A stretch of DNA of 24,807 nucleotides from JBBRWV01 sp038248985 (GCA_038248985.1 JBBRWV010000046.1:1-24807), one strand, 5' to 3'; positions 15,329-23,665 are shown, counted from the stretch's first letter. Made by a program: numbers and translations. The notes: generated by a model not told the origin, from the sequence alone.

Positions 15329-15814
15329 ATGGACGCTGCACCCACCCCCAAATCCGCCACTATCGATACCTCCGAAGGCACCATCCAGCTTGAGTTCTGG
15401 TCCGACGTCGCCCCCGGCCACGTCGAAAATTTCTCCAAGCTCGCAAAAAAAGGCTTCTATGACAACCTCATCTTCCACCGCGTCATCCCCGGCTTCATGA
15501 TTCAGGGCGGTTGCCCCGATGGCACCGGCTCCGGCGGCCCCGGCTACCAGATCAAGGCCGAATTCAATCGCCGCGCTGACCGCCGCCACGTCCGCGGCGT
15601 CCTCTCCGCCGCACGCTCCAATAACCCCGACTCCGCCGGTTCTCAATTCTTCCTCATGCACCAGGATTCCCCCCATCTCGACGGCAAGTATTCCGCCTTC
15701 GGCATCATCACCTCCGGCCTCGACGTCGTCGACAAAATCGTCGCCGCCAAAACCGGTGCCGATGACCGCCCCCTCAAACCCGCCAAAATCCTCAAGATCA
15801 CGATCAACGAATAA
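15329..15814 (+). CDS. Cyclophilin-type peptidyl-prolyl cis-trans isomerase
   Basis: The 161-residue protein is a compact single-domain cyclophilin that catalyses cis-trans isomerisation of prolyl bonds. It contains the catalytic FHRVIPGFMIQGG (about residues 49-61), the active-site QFFLMH and the loop AFGIITSGLDVVDKI. The arginine of FHR and the FMIQGG stretch are intact, while the Trp that gives cyclosporin sensitivity is not evident, as is usual in bacteria. No signal peptide is present, so it should act in the cytoplasm. AGGAG lies 6 nt before the ATG. Its stop overlaps the start of the next gene by one base (TAATG). Confidence 0.95.
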   Translation: MDAAPTPKSATIDTSEGTIQLEFWSDVAPGHVENFSKLAKKGFYDNLIFHRVIPGFMIQGGCPDGTGSGGPGYQIKAEFNRRADRRHVRGVLSAARSNNPDSAGSQFFLMHQDSPHLDGKYSAFGIITSGLDVVDKIVAAKTGADDRPLKPAKILKITINE

Positions 15815-16113
15815 TGCCTCTCAAACTCCTCGAAAAAGATGGCGCTGTGATGTTGGGCATCAAAGTGGTGCCCAACTCCAGCCGCCCGCAAATCGTCGGG
15901 ATCCTCGGGGATGCGCTCAAAATAAAAGTCCCCCAACCCCCCGAAGACGGCAAAGCCAATCGCGCCGTCGAAGCCCTCCTCGCCCAAGCCCTCGGCCTTC
16001 CACCTTCCAATGTCACCGTCGCTTCAGGCCATTCCCGCGCCCAAAAAAACCTCCGCATCCTCGGCCTCCCCCTCGCGATCATCCAGCAAAAACTCGCCGC
16101 CCTCACCTCCTGA
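15814..16113 (+). CDS. DUF167/YggU-family protein
   Basis: The 99-residue protein matches the YggU/DUF167 family: an LGIKVVPNSSRPQI strand, the core LKIKVPQPPEDGKAN with the following helix NRAVEALLAQALG, and the VTVASGHSRAQKNLRI hairpin, which is the family signature. The fold is known, but the molecular role is not established. Its start codon overlaps the stop of the cyclophilin gene by one base, so it is probably translated by coupling. The length is normal for the family. Confidence 0.92.
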   Translation: MPLKLLEKDGAVMLGIKVVPNSSRPQIVGILGDALKIKVPQPPEDGKANRAVEALLAQALGLPPSNVTVASGHSRAQKNLRILGLPLAIIQQKLAALTS

Positions 16114-16180
16114 CCCTCGCCCGCATTTGCCGTTTCCCCTCTCCGCCATTCTAATGCTCCTTCTTACACAGGAGTCCTCA

Positions 16181-16702
16181 ATGTCCCTCGTCGATCTCCA
16201 CGCACTCATTCGCGATGTCCCCGACTTCCCCAAGCCCGGCATCATGTTCAAAGACATCACGCCCCTCCTCGCCAACCCCGCCGGACTCGCCCTCGCCGTC
16301 GAATATCTCGTCAACCCCTTCCGCGGCCTCGGCATCCAAACCGTCATCGGCGCCGAATCCCGCGGCTTCATCTTCGGCACCGCGCTCGCCCAGTCCCTCT
16401 CCGCCGGCTTCGTCCCCGTTCGCAAACCCGGCAAACTCCCCTCCCAAAAAATCTCCCTCACCTACGATCTCGAGTACGGCCAGGACACCCTCGAAATCCA
16501 CAGCGACGCCATCAAACCCGGCCAAAAATGCCTCCTCGTCGACGACCTCCTCGCCACCGGCGGTACCATGCGCGCCTGTTGCCAACTCGTCGAACAACTC
16601 GGCGGAAATATCATCGGCATCGCCGTCCTCATCGAACTAGACTTCCTCAAAGGCCGCGACCACTTCAACAAATACCGCCTCCACTCCGCTATCCAATACT
16701 GA
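16181..16702 (+). CDS. apt: Adenine phosphoribosyltransferase
   Basis: The 173-residue enzyme converts adenine and PRPP to AMP in purine salvage. It begins with the typical MSLVDLHALIRDVPDFPKPG and FKDITPLL, contains IGAESRGFIFG and VPVRKPGKLP, and has the PRPP-binding motif CLLVDDLLATGGT near residues 113-125. The ATG at 16181 is chosen because AGGAG is 6 nt upstream and the family N-terminus starts there; the open frame runs much further back through the preceding gene, but that part has no family similarity. It is the last gene before a bidirectional terminator and lies 67 nt after the YggU-family gene. Confidence 0.96.
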   Translation: MSLVDLHALIRDVPDFPKPGIMFKDITPLLANPAGLALAVEYLVNPFRGLGIQTVIGAESRGFIFGTALAQSLSAGFVPVRKPGKLPSQKISLTYDLEYGQDTLEIHSDAIKPGQKCLLVDDLLATGGTMRACCQLVEQLGGNIIGIAVLIELDFLKGRDHFNKYRLHSAIQY

Positions 16703-16752
16703 TCCCCCTCCCGCCATCGGCCTTTTCCCAACACTCCCCATCAAATAAAAAA

Positions 16753-16780
16753 AGCGGCGTGATGACTTCATCACGCCGCT
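16753..16780. terminator. Bidirectional Rho-independent terminator
   Basis: A perfect 12-bp stem (AGCGGCGTGATG with its complement) encloses a four-base loop. On the minus strand it is followed by seven T, ending the oxidoreductase transcript; on the plus strand it is followed by CTTCTTC and further T-rich sequence, ending the apt transcript. It sits between two convergent genes. Confidence 0.88.
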
Positions 16781-16806
16781 CTTCTTCAATTCTCAATTCT
16801 TACGAA

Positions 16807-17958
16807 TCAATCAATCTCCCCGTCCCGCAAGCCCACCGGCAACGCCGCCGGACGCTCCACCGTCGACGCAATATCCACCGTCTTGCCCGTCGCGCCCGCA
16901 TCCAGTGATCCTTGCATCACATCCAGCACGTGATACGCCAGATCCCCGCTCGCCCGCGGTGTACGCCCGTTCCGCGCAGCTGAGGCCAGATCCGCCACGC
17001 CTACCCCGCGACCGTTGTTCTTGTAGCCATGCGTCAGCGGCACATTCATCCACTCCCCGCCACGCATATTCACCTTCACTTCGCCGCCGAATCCATTCGG
17101 GTCCGGCACGCTCATCGCACCGTTCGTCCCGTAAATCTCAATCCGCGGCAAATTCGCCCCGTAAATATCGAAGCTCATCATCATCACGCCCGTCGCCCCC
17201 GCCGCAAATTCCAGCGTCGACGTGATATGCGTCGGTGTCTCCACCTTCACCTGCTTGCCGTACTTCTTGCTGCTCGTGATCGTCCGTTCCGCAAAGCTCG
17301 ACTTCGCAAACCCGCTGATCCGCTTCACCGGCCCCAGCAAATTCACCAGCGCCGTCAAATAATACGGCCCCATGTCAAACATCGGCCCGCCGCCCACTTC
17401 ATAGTAAAACTCCGGGTCTGGATGCCAGCTCTCATGACCCGGGCATGTCATAAACGCCACGAATCCCAGCGGCTTCCCGATCCACCCATCATCAATCAGC
17501 TTCCGCGCCGTCTGAATCCCCCCGCCCAAAAACGTGTCCGGCGCACATCCCACCAGCAGCTTCTTCTTCTTCGCCGCCGCCAAAATCTTCTTCCCGTCCT
17601 CCCGCGTCGTCGCAAATGGCTTCTCATGATACGTGTGCTTCCCCGCGTTCAAACACTGCAACGCCACGTCCGCGTGTGCCTTCGGCACCGTCAGGTTGAT
17701 CACCACCTCGATCTCCGGATTCTTTAGCAAATCCGCCACCGACACCGCCACCGGCAGCTTCGGTTCCCCCGGCAGTTTCCACTGCTCCCCATACTTCGCC
17801 TTCACTTCCTCCACCTTCCCCTTCGCCCGTTCAATGTCCAAATCCGCCACCGCCACCAGTTCCAGGTTCCGCAGCTTGTAGCTGTTCTCCAGATAAATTC
17901 CGGAAATGTTGCCACATCCAATGATGCCGATTTTTGTTTTTTTGACCGGGGCCGCCAT
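16807..17958 (-). CDS. Gfo/Idh/MocA-family oxidoreductase
   Basis: The 383-residue protein has an N-terminal Rossmann fold (IGIIGCGNISG at about 10-20) and the EKP motif at residues 112-114 (YHEKPFAT), with catalytic Lys113. The C-terminal half has the family features HPDPEFYYEVGGGPMFDMGPYYL, with an Asp and nearby His suited for substrate protonation. It is likely a cytoplasmic sugar or sugar-acid dehydrogenase with bound NAD(P); the substrate is unknown. The ATG at 17958 has GGAG 8 nt upstream; the open frame reaches back 46 codons, but these overlap the promoter. It is not a close copy of the enzyme at 597-1628. It appears to be a single-gene unit with its own promoter and terminator. Confidence 0.92.
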   Translation of the reverse strand: MAAPVKKTKIGIIGCGNISGIYLENSYKLRNLELVAVADLDIERAKGKVEEVKAKYGEQWKLPGEPKLPVAVSVADLLKNPEIEVVINLTVPKAHADVALQCLNAGKHTYHEKPFATTREDGKKILAAAKKKKLLVGCAPDTFLGGGIQTARKLIDDGWIGKPLGFVAFMTCPGHESWHPDPEFYYEVGGGPMFDMGPYYLTALVNLLGPVKRISGFAKSSFAERTITSSKKYGKQVKVETPTHITSTLEFAAGATGVMMMSFDIYGANLPRIEIYGTNGAMSVPDPNGFGGEVKVNMRGGEWMNVPLTHGYKNNGRGVGVADLASAARNGRTPRASGDLAYHVLDVMQGSLDAGATGKTVDIASTVERPAALPVGLRDGEID

Positions 17959-18001
17959 CTGTATAACTCCAAAAAAAATGTTCCCTTGAGACCGAACAAG
18001 C

Positions 18002-18029
18002 ATTGTAGCCCCTCCGCCCTTCTTCGCAA
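18002..18029 (-). promoter_or_regulatory. Promoter of the 16807-17958 oxidoreductase gene
   Basis: On the minus strand TTGCGA (18029-18024) and TACAAT (18007-18002) are separated by 16 nt. Transcription would start near 17994, about 35 nt before the start codon. Confidence 0.55.
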
Positions 18030-18183
18030 ATGAACCACAATCTCCCCATTTAAGGCTTCTCCAGCCCGCGCTTCGCCCTCCCCCTTTCCCCTCCACCCCC
18101 GCGATTATCGGAATCCCCCTCCCGCCTCCCCTTCATTTCCACCTTTCTCCTTGCCTCAACTCTCAACTTGGTCAACAATTGCG

Positions 18184-18189
18184 TATAAT
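18184..18189 (+). promoter_or_regulatory. TATAAT -10 box upstream of the Ser/Thr kinase gene
   Basis: A perfect TATAAT lies 41 nt before the kinase start codon. No convincing -35 box is found at the normal distance, so this is a weak or factor-dependent promoter candidate. Confidence 0.4.
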
Positions 18190-18229
18190 CACCCTGCCCC
18201 CGTAGTCGTTTCTTCTTTCGGTGAGACCT

Positions 18230-19513
18230 ATGTCCGTCGACGCCCCCAACAAAAAACAAGACACCCTCCTCGGCCAGCTCATCGTCCAGCAGGGCCTCTG
18301 CACCCGCCAAGAACTCGATGACTGCCTCACCGCCCAGGCCGGCCTCCCCCGCGAACAAAACCCACGCCCCCTCGCCGACATCCTCGTCGAAAGCGGCGTC
18401 GTCACCCGCAAACAAATCGATCGCGTCCGACCCCTCGCCGAAGAAGCCGGCTCCTACCAGCAAATCCCCGGCTACCAAATCCTCTCCAAACTCGGCTCCG
18501 GTGCCATGGCCACCGTCTACAAAGCCAAACAAATCTCCCTCGATCGCATCGTCGCCATCAAAGTCCTCCCCAAACGCATGAGCAACAATAAAGAATTCGT
18601 CGAACGCTTCTACAAAGAAGGCAAAGCCGCCGCCAAACTCAATGACCGCAACATCGTCGCCGCCTTCGACGTCGCCGAAGCCAACGGCTATCACTACTTC
18701 GTCATGGAATACGTCGAAGGCGCCAGCGTCTTCGACAAGCTCGACCGCGGCGAACGCTACTCCGAAGAAGAAGCCCTCTCCCTCGTCATCCAAACCTGCC
18801 GCGCCCTCGTCCATGCCCACAAAGCCGGCTTCATCCACCGCGATGTCAAACCCAAAAATATCATGATCACCACCGACGGCGTCGCCAAACTCGCCGACAT
18901 GGGCCTCGCCCGCGAAGCCTCCGATGTCGAAGCCGCTCAGGCCGAAGCCGGCAAAGCCTACGGCACACCCTACTACATCTCCCCCGAACAAATCCGCGGC
19001 GAAATGGATGTTGACGCCCGCGCCGATCTCTACTCCCTCGGCGCCACCTTCTACCACATGGTCACCGGCCGCGTCCCCTTCGATGCCCCCACACCCTCGG
19101 CCGTCATGCACAAACACCTCAAGGAAGAACTCATCCCCCCCGATCACATCGTCCCCGAACTCTCCGCCGGCGTCGGCGAAATCATCGAAGTCGCCATGGC
19201 CAAACGCCGCAAACACCGGTACCAGTCCGCCACTGATATGCTCATCGACCTCGAACGCGTCGCCGCCGGCGAACCCCCTCTCGTCGCCCGCAAAAATTAC
19301 GACCTCGGCTCCCTCGCCGACCTCGAAAAAGGCGGCACCACCTCCGCCTCCGAAATCCAGCAGAAAAAAAACGTCGTCCCCCTCTCCGCCCAGGCCACCG
19401 TCGATCTCGACGTCCGCGACCTCAAAGAACGCCTCATGGACCCCATCGTCCTCACCCTCTCCGTCCTCCTCCTCGTCGCCCTCCTCACCATCCTCATCCT
19501 CCTCCTCCGATGA
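18230..19513 (+). CDS. Tail-anchored Hanks-type Ser/Thr protein kinase with MshEN-like N-terminus
   Basis: The 427-residue protein has three parts. Residues 13-70 hold two similar segments, LLGQLIVQQGLCTRQEL and PLADILVESGVVTRKQI, whose spacing of Leu, Gly and Gln recalls the MshEN/T2SSE N-terminal module. Residues 82-345 form a protein kinase domain: glycine loop GSGAMATVYKA, Lys111 in VAIK, HRDVKPKN (203-210), DMG at 223-225 in place of DFG, and SPEQ. The last 24 residues are one hydrophobic helix (404-427), so the kinase faces the cytoplasm and is anchored by its tail, with no outer sensor domain. The ATG at 18230 follows GGTGAG; a GTG three codons earlier is possible. It is divergent from the oxidoreductase gene and the last gene before the inserted region. 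Confidence 0.92.
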   Translation: MSVDAPNKKQDTLLGQLIVQQGLCTRQELDDCLTAQAGLPREQNPRPLADILVESGVVTRKQIDRVRPLAEEAGSYQQIPGYQILSKLGSGAMATVYKAKQISLDRIVAIKVLPKRMSNNKEFVERFYKEGKAAAKLNDRNIVAAFDVAEANGYHYFVMEYVEGASVFDKLDRGERYSEEEALSLVIQTCRALVHAHKAGFIHRDVKPKNIMITTDGVAKLADMGLAREASDVEAAQAEAGKAYGTPYYISPEQIRGEMDVDARADLYSLGATFYHMVTGRVPFDAPTPSAVMHKHLKEELIPPDHIVPELSAGVGEIIEVAMAKRRKHRYQSATDMLIDLERVAAGEPPLVARKNYDLGSLADLEKGGTTSASEIQQKKNVVPLSAQATVDLDVRDLKERLMDPIVLTLSVLLLVALLTILILLLR

Positions 19514-19643
19514 TTTTAGCTGATCAGAATATCCTCCCATCCTCCCGCCGGTCGCTAAATGTCAGTTTGCTGCGCCCCGCGCCCAATCCTTTGCGGCTTC
19601 AAGATCTTGCCGATCCCATGCGGCCAGACTGCATTGCGGATGC

Positions 19644-20780
19644 CTAACTCTTGGGCTTTAGGAGCAGGATCATCTCGGAAGACAACTGTCGCGCTTGGCG
19701 ATGAGAATTGTTCCCACCTAGGGTGCTGAATCGTGTCTTCACAGTCTTCTGTGCCACTTTGAAAGATTCCCTGGAGCGTTCCAAGACCGTTGCGCCGGAC
19801 AACCCATTGCTGCACATGTTCGTTGGAAACGTCAGGATCACGGTGCAGCCAGAGTCCGACAATCGTTTCAGCAGTTGCTCGAATGCTGCGACAGACTCAC
19901 CTTTTCGGCTGAATGACGAAGTGGGCCTTTCAGGGGGTGGCGGATACCTGCCTGTTCCGCTCACGGTGCCACACGCGCCGCGGGCGATGGTTTCTAGGAC
20001 GTGGTAGAACCTGCTGTAATGGACGCCTGAATATGGCGGATCGACGAACACGAGATCGCTTTCCAGAAGTGTTCCTGCAATCTCCACGGCGTCCGCGACA
20101 GACGCATTTCCCTGCACACGCGCGACTATGGGACCTACAGACATAAGCGCCTTCTTCGCGTATGCGATTGGACACCGCTTCCATGCCTCCCGCAAATATG
20201 GGCCCGCGGTACGGTTGGCTTTAAAAGGCTGGGCGGTATGACCAGGCGATGCAGCGCACTGGCTTGCCGCAATGATTGCTATTGCGCGGCATAGATTGGC
20301 AGCTGGCTCTTCCTCTGGCAATGCTCGCAACATCGCATCGAATGTTAGGGCTTGCGTCGGGCTGAAGTAATGACCGCCATAGCTGCTCCACACAACGCAT
20401 TCTTTGACCGGCTCCGCGCAGATCGACTTTGCTCGAAATGACCACGATGCGGTATTGAGTCCTCTTGAATCTAAATGAAAAGCATCTCTCCACCGTGGAA
20501 GCTCGCTCCGAACATCCTCGACGGCCTTGAGCCACTCGAGAACGGTTTCAACGCCTTGGTTTGGATGAGTACGTCCCAAAACAGCAGACGCCAGTGCTAT
20601 GGAGTAGGACTGAAGGTCGAAAGCGCGAACTGGCTTCTCGAAGTTTTGTGCGGCAAACCAAGACACGCTTGCTGCGCCGCAGAAGAGGTCGATCACACGC
20701 TCGCTCTTCGCGGCCTCGCGTTTTAATAGCGTACCGAGACCATTCTGGAGCATTGCACGCTTTGATCCCATGTACTTCAA
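19644..20780 (-). CDS. D12-class N6-adenine DNA methyltransferase
   Basis: The 378-residue protein carries the D12-class (Dam-like) order of motifs: KYMGSKR at the very N-terminus (AdoMet loop), VIDLFCGAASVS near residues 29-40, and the catalytic DPPY at 247-250 followed by YSRFYHVLET. The stretch AASQCAASPGHTAQPF lies between them. It should transfer a methyl group from AdoMet to N6 of adenine in DNA; the target site cannot be read. The start is probably TTG at 20780: it overlaps the TGA stop of the preceding gene as TTGA, has GGGGGA 7 nt upstream, and puts KYMGSK at the N-terminus as usual. A TTG five codons earlier is also open. It is the third gene of the DGQHR operon. Base use differs from the surrounding chromosome. 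Confidence 0.88.
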   Translation of the reverse strand: MKYMGSKRAMLQNGLGTLLKREAAKSERVIDLFCGAASVSWFAAQNFEKPVRAFDLQSYSIALASAVLGRTHPNQGVETVLEWLKAVEDVRSELPRWRDAFHLDSRGLNTASWSFRAKSICAEPVKECVVWSSYGGHYFSPTQALTFDAMLRALPEEEPAANLCRAIAIIAASQCAASPGHTAQPFKANRTAGPYLREAWKRCPIAYAKKALMSVGPIVARVQGNASVADAVEIAGTLLESDLVFVDPPYSGVHYSRFYHVLETIARGACGTVSGTGRYPPPPERPTSSFSRKGESVAAFEQLLKRLSDSGCTVILTFPTNMCSNGLSGATVLERSRESFKVAQKTVKTRFSTLGGNNSHRQARQLSSEMILLLKPKS

Positions 20781-22126
20781 AGGCCGATCCCCCAAAGCGC
20801 CGTACGCTCAACAGAACATAGTGTCGCCAGCGGAGTCGCTTTGTCGCGCCAGACGTTGCTTCTAAAGATCTTTCCCTTCTGCAGCTTCGACCATTCACCG
20901 ATTTCTTTCGTCGCCTGATCAACATCGGTCCACAAATCCGCGAAGTTATCGGGTTCAGCTTTCCGGCCCCACAAGCCACGCGCCTCACCCAGACTTGACC
21001 ACCAGAACTTCAAATCATCTCGCGGTGAATTCGGAAGGGACTCGACCAAATGCTGGCACGCTCCGGTCGCGACACGAAGCAGTAGTAGCGCCCGTGCCAA
21101 CACCTGCTTTGAGTGATCTTTGTGGTCCGGCCCAACCGTACCAGCGGCATCAACGAGTATTTTACGTTGGGCGACCGTATTCCTGCTTGTTAGGAGTCGT
21201 TCCCATTGCGCCTTCGTGAGTTCAAGTGGTGAGATGTTCTTTAGCATCTGCTCAATCAGGTGGCGAAAAAACTGTGTCGCTTGACCCTGAGAAGCCTGAG
21301 GTAACGTGCTCCAAATAATACCTAAGCTTTCACGGAGCAATTGCCTGTCCATCATTGGGAACCCGCTATTCGTAGCACCCGGTTCACATGCTTGCCACAG
21401 TCTATTGATATCGGGCAGCGTCTGCCGAACCAGATTTGCCCCAGGTGAGTTAAAAGCGGTCGGACGGTAGCTTGCGACATTTCGCGCCTGTCGGTCATTC
21501 ACGAGCCGTGAGATATCTAGCCCCCACTGCTGGAGCCAAGATGAGGCGAGGAAGTTTGCGCCGCCTCCGAAGTGTTGAATCCAATCCGCGAGTACCACTC
21601 CTCCGGGCCGAATAACGGAGAGAAGCGTATTGACCCCAGCGCTGCTCCCCGCCCAATGTTGGAGTGCGTCCCAGACGAAATCGTGCGTGCCCGGCCCAGC
21701 TAAGAGTTCGCAGTTGCCGTTTTGTTGCACTACGACGTGCTGTTTATCAAAGACTCCAATTCCCTCAACTGCCAGAAGTGACATTGCAGCGCGTAACTCC
21801 GCGTAATAGCCCAGGTGGCGGCTCGCTTCTGGATCGCCGGCTAGCTCTGCGTTGAAGGCTCTGCCTAAAAAAGACCAACCATCAACGCAATGGATAATGG
21901 TCGATGCCGCGATGTACTGAGACAAATCGCTATGCGATACATTCTGTAAGTTCTGTAAGTTCTGTAAGTCTGTTTTAATTCTTGTGATTGGGTCGGTTCG
22001 GTACGGGTTATTGGCATCAAGCCAAGTCTTAGCTTTCCAGTGTGGTGCAAGGCTTGCCAAGCTGGTTCGTACCGCAGCCGGATCAGCCAAAGATAGTTTT
22101 TGTTTTTGCAGTGAGCCCAACGGCAT
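20777..22126 (-). CDS. Unknown protein between DGQHR and methyltransferase genes
   Basis: I do not recognise this 449-residue protein. It is soluble, without signal or membrane segment, and rich in Trp, Leu and Ala. Noticeable parts are a helical stretch YYAELRAAMSLLA (107-119) followed by GIGVFDKQHVVV, a GTHDFVWDAL motif (146-155), and a mostly helical second half. No Walker, HNH or clear PD-(D/E)xK pattern is seen, although the order ELR, CELL, GTHDF could hide a degenerate nuclease fold. A (Leu-Gln-Asn)x3 repeat at 54-62 comes from a 9-bp tandem repeat. The ATG at 22126 lies 3 bp after the stop of the DGQHR gene; the end overlaps the methyltransferase start by 4 bp. By position it may be the effector or a partner of the other two. 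Confidence 0.8.
   Translation of the reverse strand: MPLGSLQKQKLSLADPAAVRTSLASLAPHWKAKTWLDANNPYRTDPITRIKTDLQNLQNLQNVSHSDLSQYIAASTIIHCVDGWSFLGRAFNAELAGDPEASRHLGYYAELRAAMSLLAVEGIGVFDKQHVVVQQNGNCELLAGPGTHDFVWDALQHWAGSSAGVNTLLSVIRPGGVVLADWIQHFGGGANFLASSWLQQWGLDISRLVNDRQARNVASYRPTAFNSPGANLVRQTLPDINRLWQACEPGATNSGFPMMDRQLLRESLGIIWSTLPQASQGQATQFFRHLIEQMLKNISPLELTKAQWERLLTSRNTVAQRKILVDAAGTVGPDHKDHSKQVLARALLLLRVATGACQHLVESLPNSPRDDLKFWWSSLGEARGLWGRKAEPDNFADLWTDVDQATKEIGEWSKLQKGKIFRSNVWRDKATPLATLCSVERTALWGIGL
21942..21968 (-). repeat. Three perfect 9-bp tandem repeats inside the unknown gene
   Basis: The + strand unit TTCTGTAAG occurs three times without a break and encodes Leu-Gln-Asn three times on the minus strand. 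As the unit is a multiple of three, copy changes keep the frame and would only change the length of a linker. Confidence 0.9.
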
Positions 22127-22129
22127 TGT

Positions 22130-23665
22130 TTAGTACCCCAGCCTTTTGATGACGTCTTTCGCTGCAGATGCTGCAGCCCCGGTTCCCTTTGCGATGTGAC
22201 GAAGGACGTCTCGTCGCAATTCCTTGTAGCCGCCACTGCCGCGAAACGATGCCTTCTTCGTGGCCTCGGCTTCGGTAAGGTCAGGGCCGCTCGAAGCACG
22301 CCAGTCGTAAGACGCTAAGGCCTCCGAGGCCGACTTGAGGAAAGGTACTATCTTCTTCTGTATCTTTAGTGACTTGATCGCGTCATTAATCTCCGCTGCA
22401 TCGGTGTTGTCAGCCGATTTCTCCTCCCGCCACTCTTGAAGTTGAAGTTGATCGGCGTGAACGAAGCACAGATCGTTTACAACTTGAAGGAATATGCGGA
22501 TGCCTTGATCCTGATTCAATAAAGTGTTGGGTCCGAGGAACGCGAGATCATCCTTCGCATCGAACAAGTCTGGTTGCTTTTGCTTCCGCAGGGCTTTCGC
22601 CCAGCCTTCGCTCGATGCTTTAACCGAATCTTTGAGAAGCGTCCCGGCTTCAATAAGGAATGCAGCCTGTTGAGCGCGACTCCAAGGGAGCACGGTATCG
22701 TGCTTCCCTACCGACGTACCGAAAAGCCCGCCAATATCGACGCGTTTCCCCTCCCAGCTCTTTACGAATGCTGCCATGAGCGAACGCACCCACGCGGCCT
22801 GCGTAACCATCACTCCCTTTAACCCGGTTTCGCCGAGCATGTTGATCCGCTTATGCCAAGGGCTTTCTGGGTGGGACCAAAGGAGGTCCACCAATTCCTG
22901 TGATCGAGTTTCCCGATAAATGGCGTGGCCTTCGAAGCGATTGAGCCAATCCTCAGTGCGGAGCAGGGGGTATAGATCGAAGGCCAAGCTCGGATTGATC
23001 TTCTTTGGTTTTATGTTGATCGTATAGAAAAGATAGGCTTGCCAACTAAGATCGAGGCCCACGAATGCGATAACCGGAAGATCGAAGTCGCCATTTAGCT
23101 GTAATGCATCAAATGCCCACAAGCGATGCTGACCGTCGATGACCTCGATGGGAGGTAGCGATTCGCTTCGCCAATCTGGACCGGAATAGGTGCTAGGGAG
23201 CTGCAACTTCGCAAGTCCATCAGCTTCATCGGTCACCGTGATCGAGTCAGTTTTATTTACAGATTTAGCAAGGCGTTTGTCACCTGGTCTCAGGATGTTC
23301 ACAACGATTGCTGTCGGAAGCCAGCCGGGCTTGCGAAGATCGTTGAATTCCGTGGAATTGCGACGGGCCTCACTGAGTTCAGACCAAGGGTAGCCAAATC
23401 GGACGAACTTGCTGATCTCATCTGACCGGCTCTTCTCATGCCTTCTCTGTATGCCGAGGTCGTCCGTAGCGCGATTGCGCTGCGTTGTTCGCGGGTATAT
23501 TCCGCTCAGTGCCTTCAAATCTGCGGCAGGGATGCTGAATTGGTAAAACCAGTGCTGTGGCTCCGCGCGGCGTTCTGCTTTCGACCATTCCACTTCCTCC
23601 CAATCGGTGAGCCACTGCCGAACTTTAAGAGCTGGAATTAGTCTGTGTGCTCGATCTTTGGTCAT
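22130..23665 (-). CDS. DGQHR-domain protein (DndB-like)
   Basis: The 511-residue protein carries the defining motif IDGQHRLWAF (DGQHR at 177-181). About 30 residues later comes FYTINIKPKKINPSLAFDLYPLL, which resembles the second conserved block of DndB-type proteins. DGQHR proteins accompany DNA modification systems such as dnd phosphorothioation, where DndB represses the operon; related folds are ParB-like. The C-terminal 250 residues are helical and not recognised. No dnd sulfur-transfer gene is in the window, so here the partner is the adenine methyltransferase. The ATG at 23665 has AGGAG 8 nt upstream and overlaps the stop of the decayed restriction gene as TAATG. It is the first intact gene of the operon. 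Confidence 0.85.
   Translation of the reverse strand: MTKDRAHRLIPALKVRQWLTDWEEVEWSKAERRAEPQHWFYQFSIPAADLKALSGIYPRTTQRNRATDDLGIQRRHEKSRSDEISKFVRFGYPWSELSEARRNSTEFNDLRKPGWLPTAIVVNILRPGDKRLAKSVNKTDSITVTDEADGLAKLQLPSTYSGPDWRSESLPPIEVIDGQHRLWAFDALQLNGDFDLPVIAFVGLDLSWQAYLFYTINIKPKKINPSLAFDLYPLLRTEDWLNRFEGHAIYRETRSQELVDLLWSHPESPWHKRINMLGETGLKGVMVTQAAWVRSLMAAFVKSWEGKRVDIGGLFGTSVGKHDTVLPWSRAQQAAFLIEAGTLLKDSVKASSEGWAKALRKQKQPDLFDAKDDLAFLGPNTLLNQDQGIRIFLQVVNDLCFVHADQLQLQEWREEKSADNTDAAEINDAIKSLKIQKKIVPFLKSASEALASYDWRASSGPDLTEAEATKKASFRGSGGYKELRRDVLRHIAKGTGAAASAAKDVIKRLGY

Noticed and set aside
18050..19540. Open frame of 496 codons on the minus strand opposite the Ser/Thr kinase
   Set aside because: Low-complexity acidic/Gly-rich translation that mirrors codon bias; the plus frame carries all kinase motifs.
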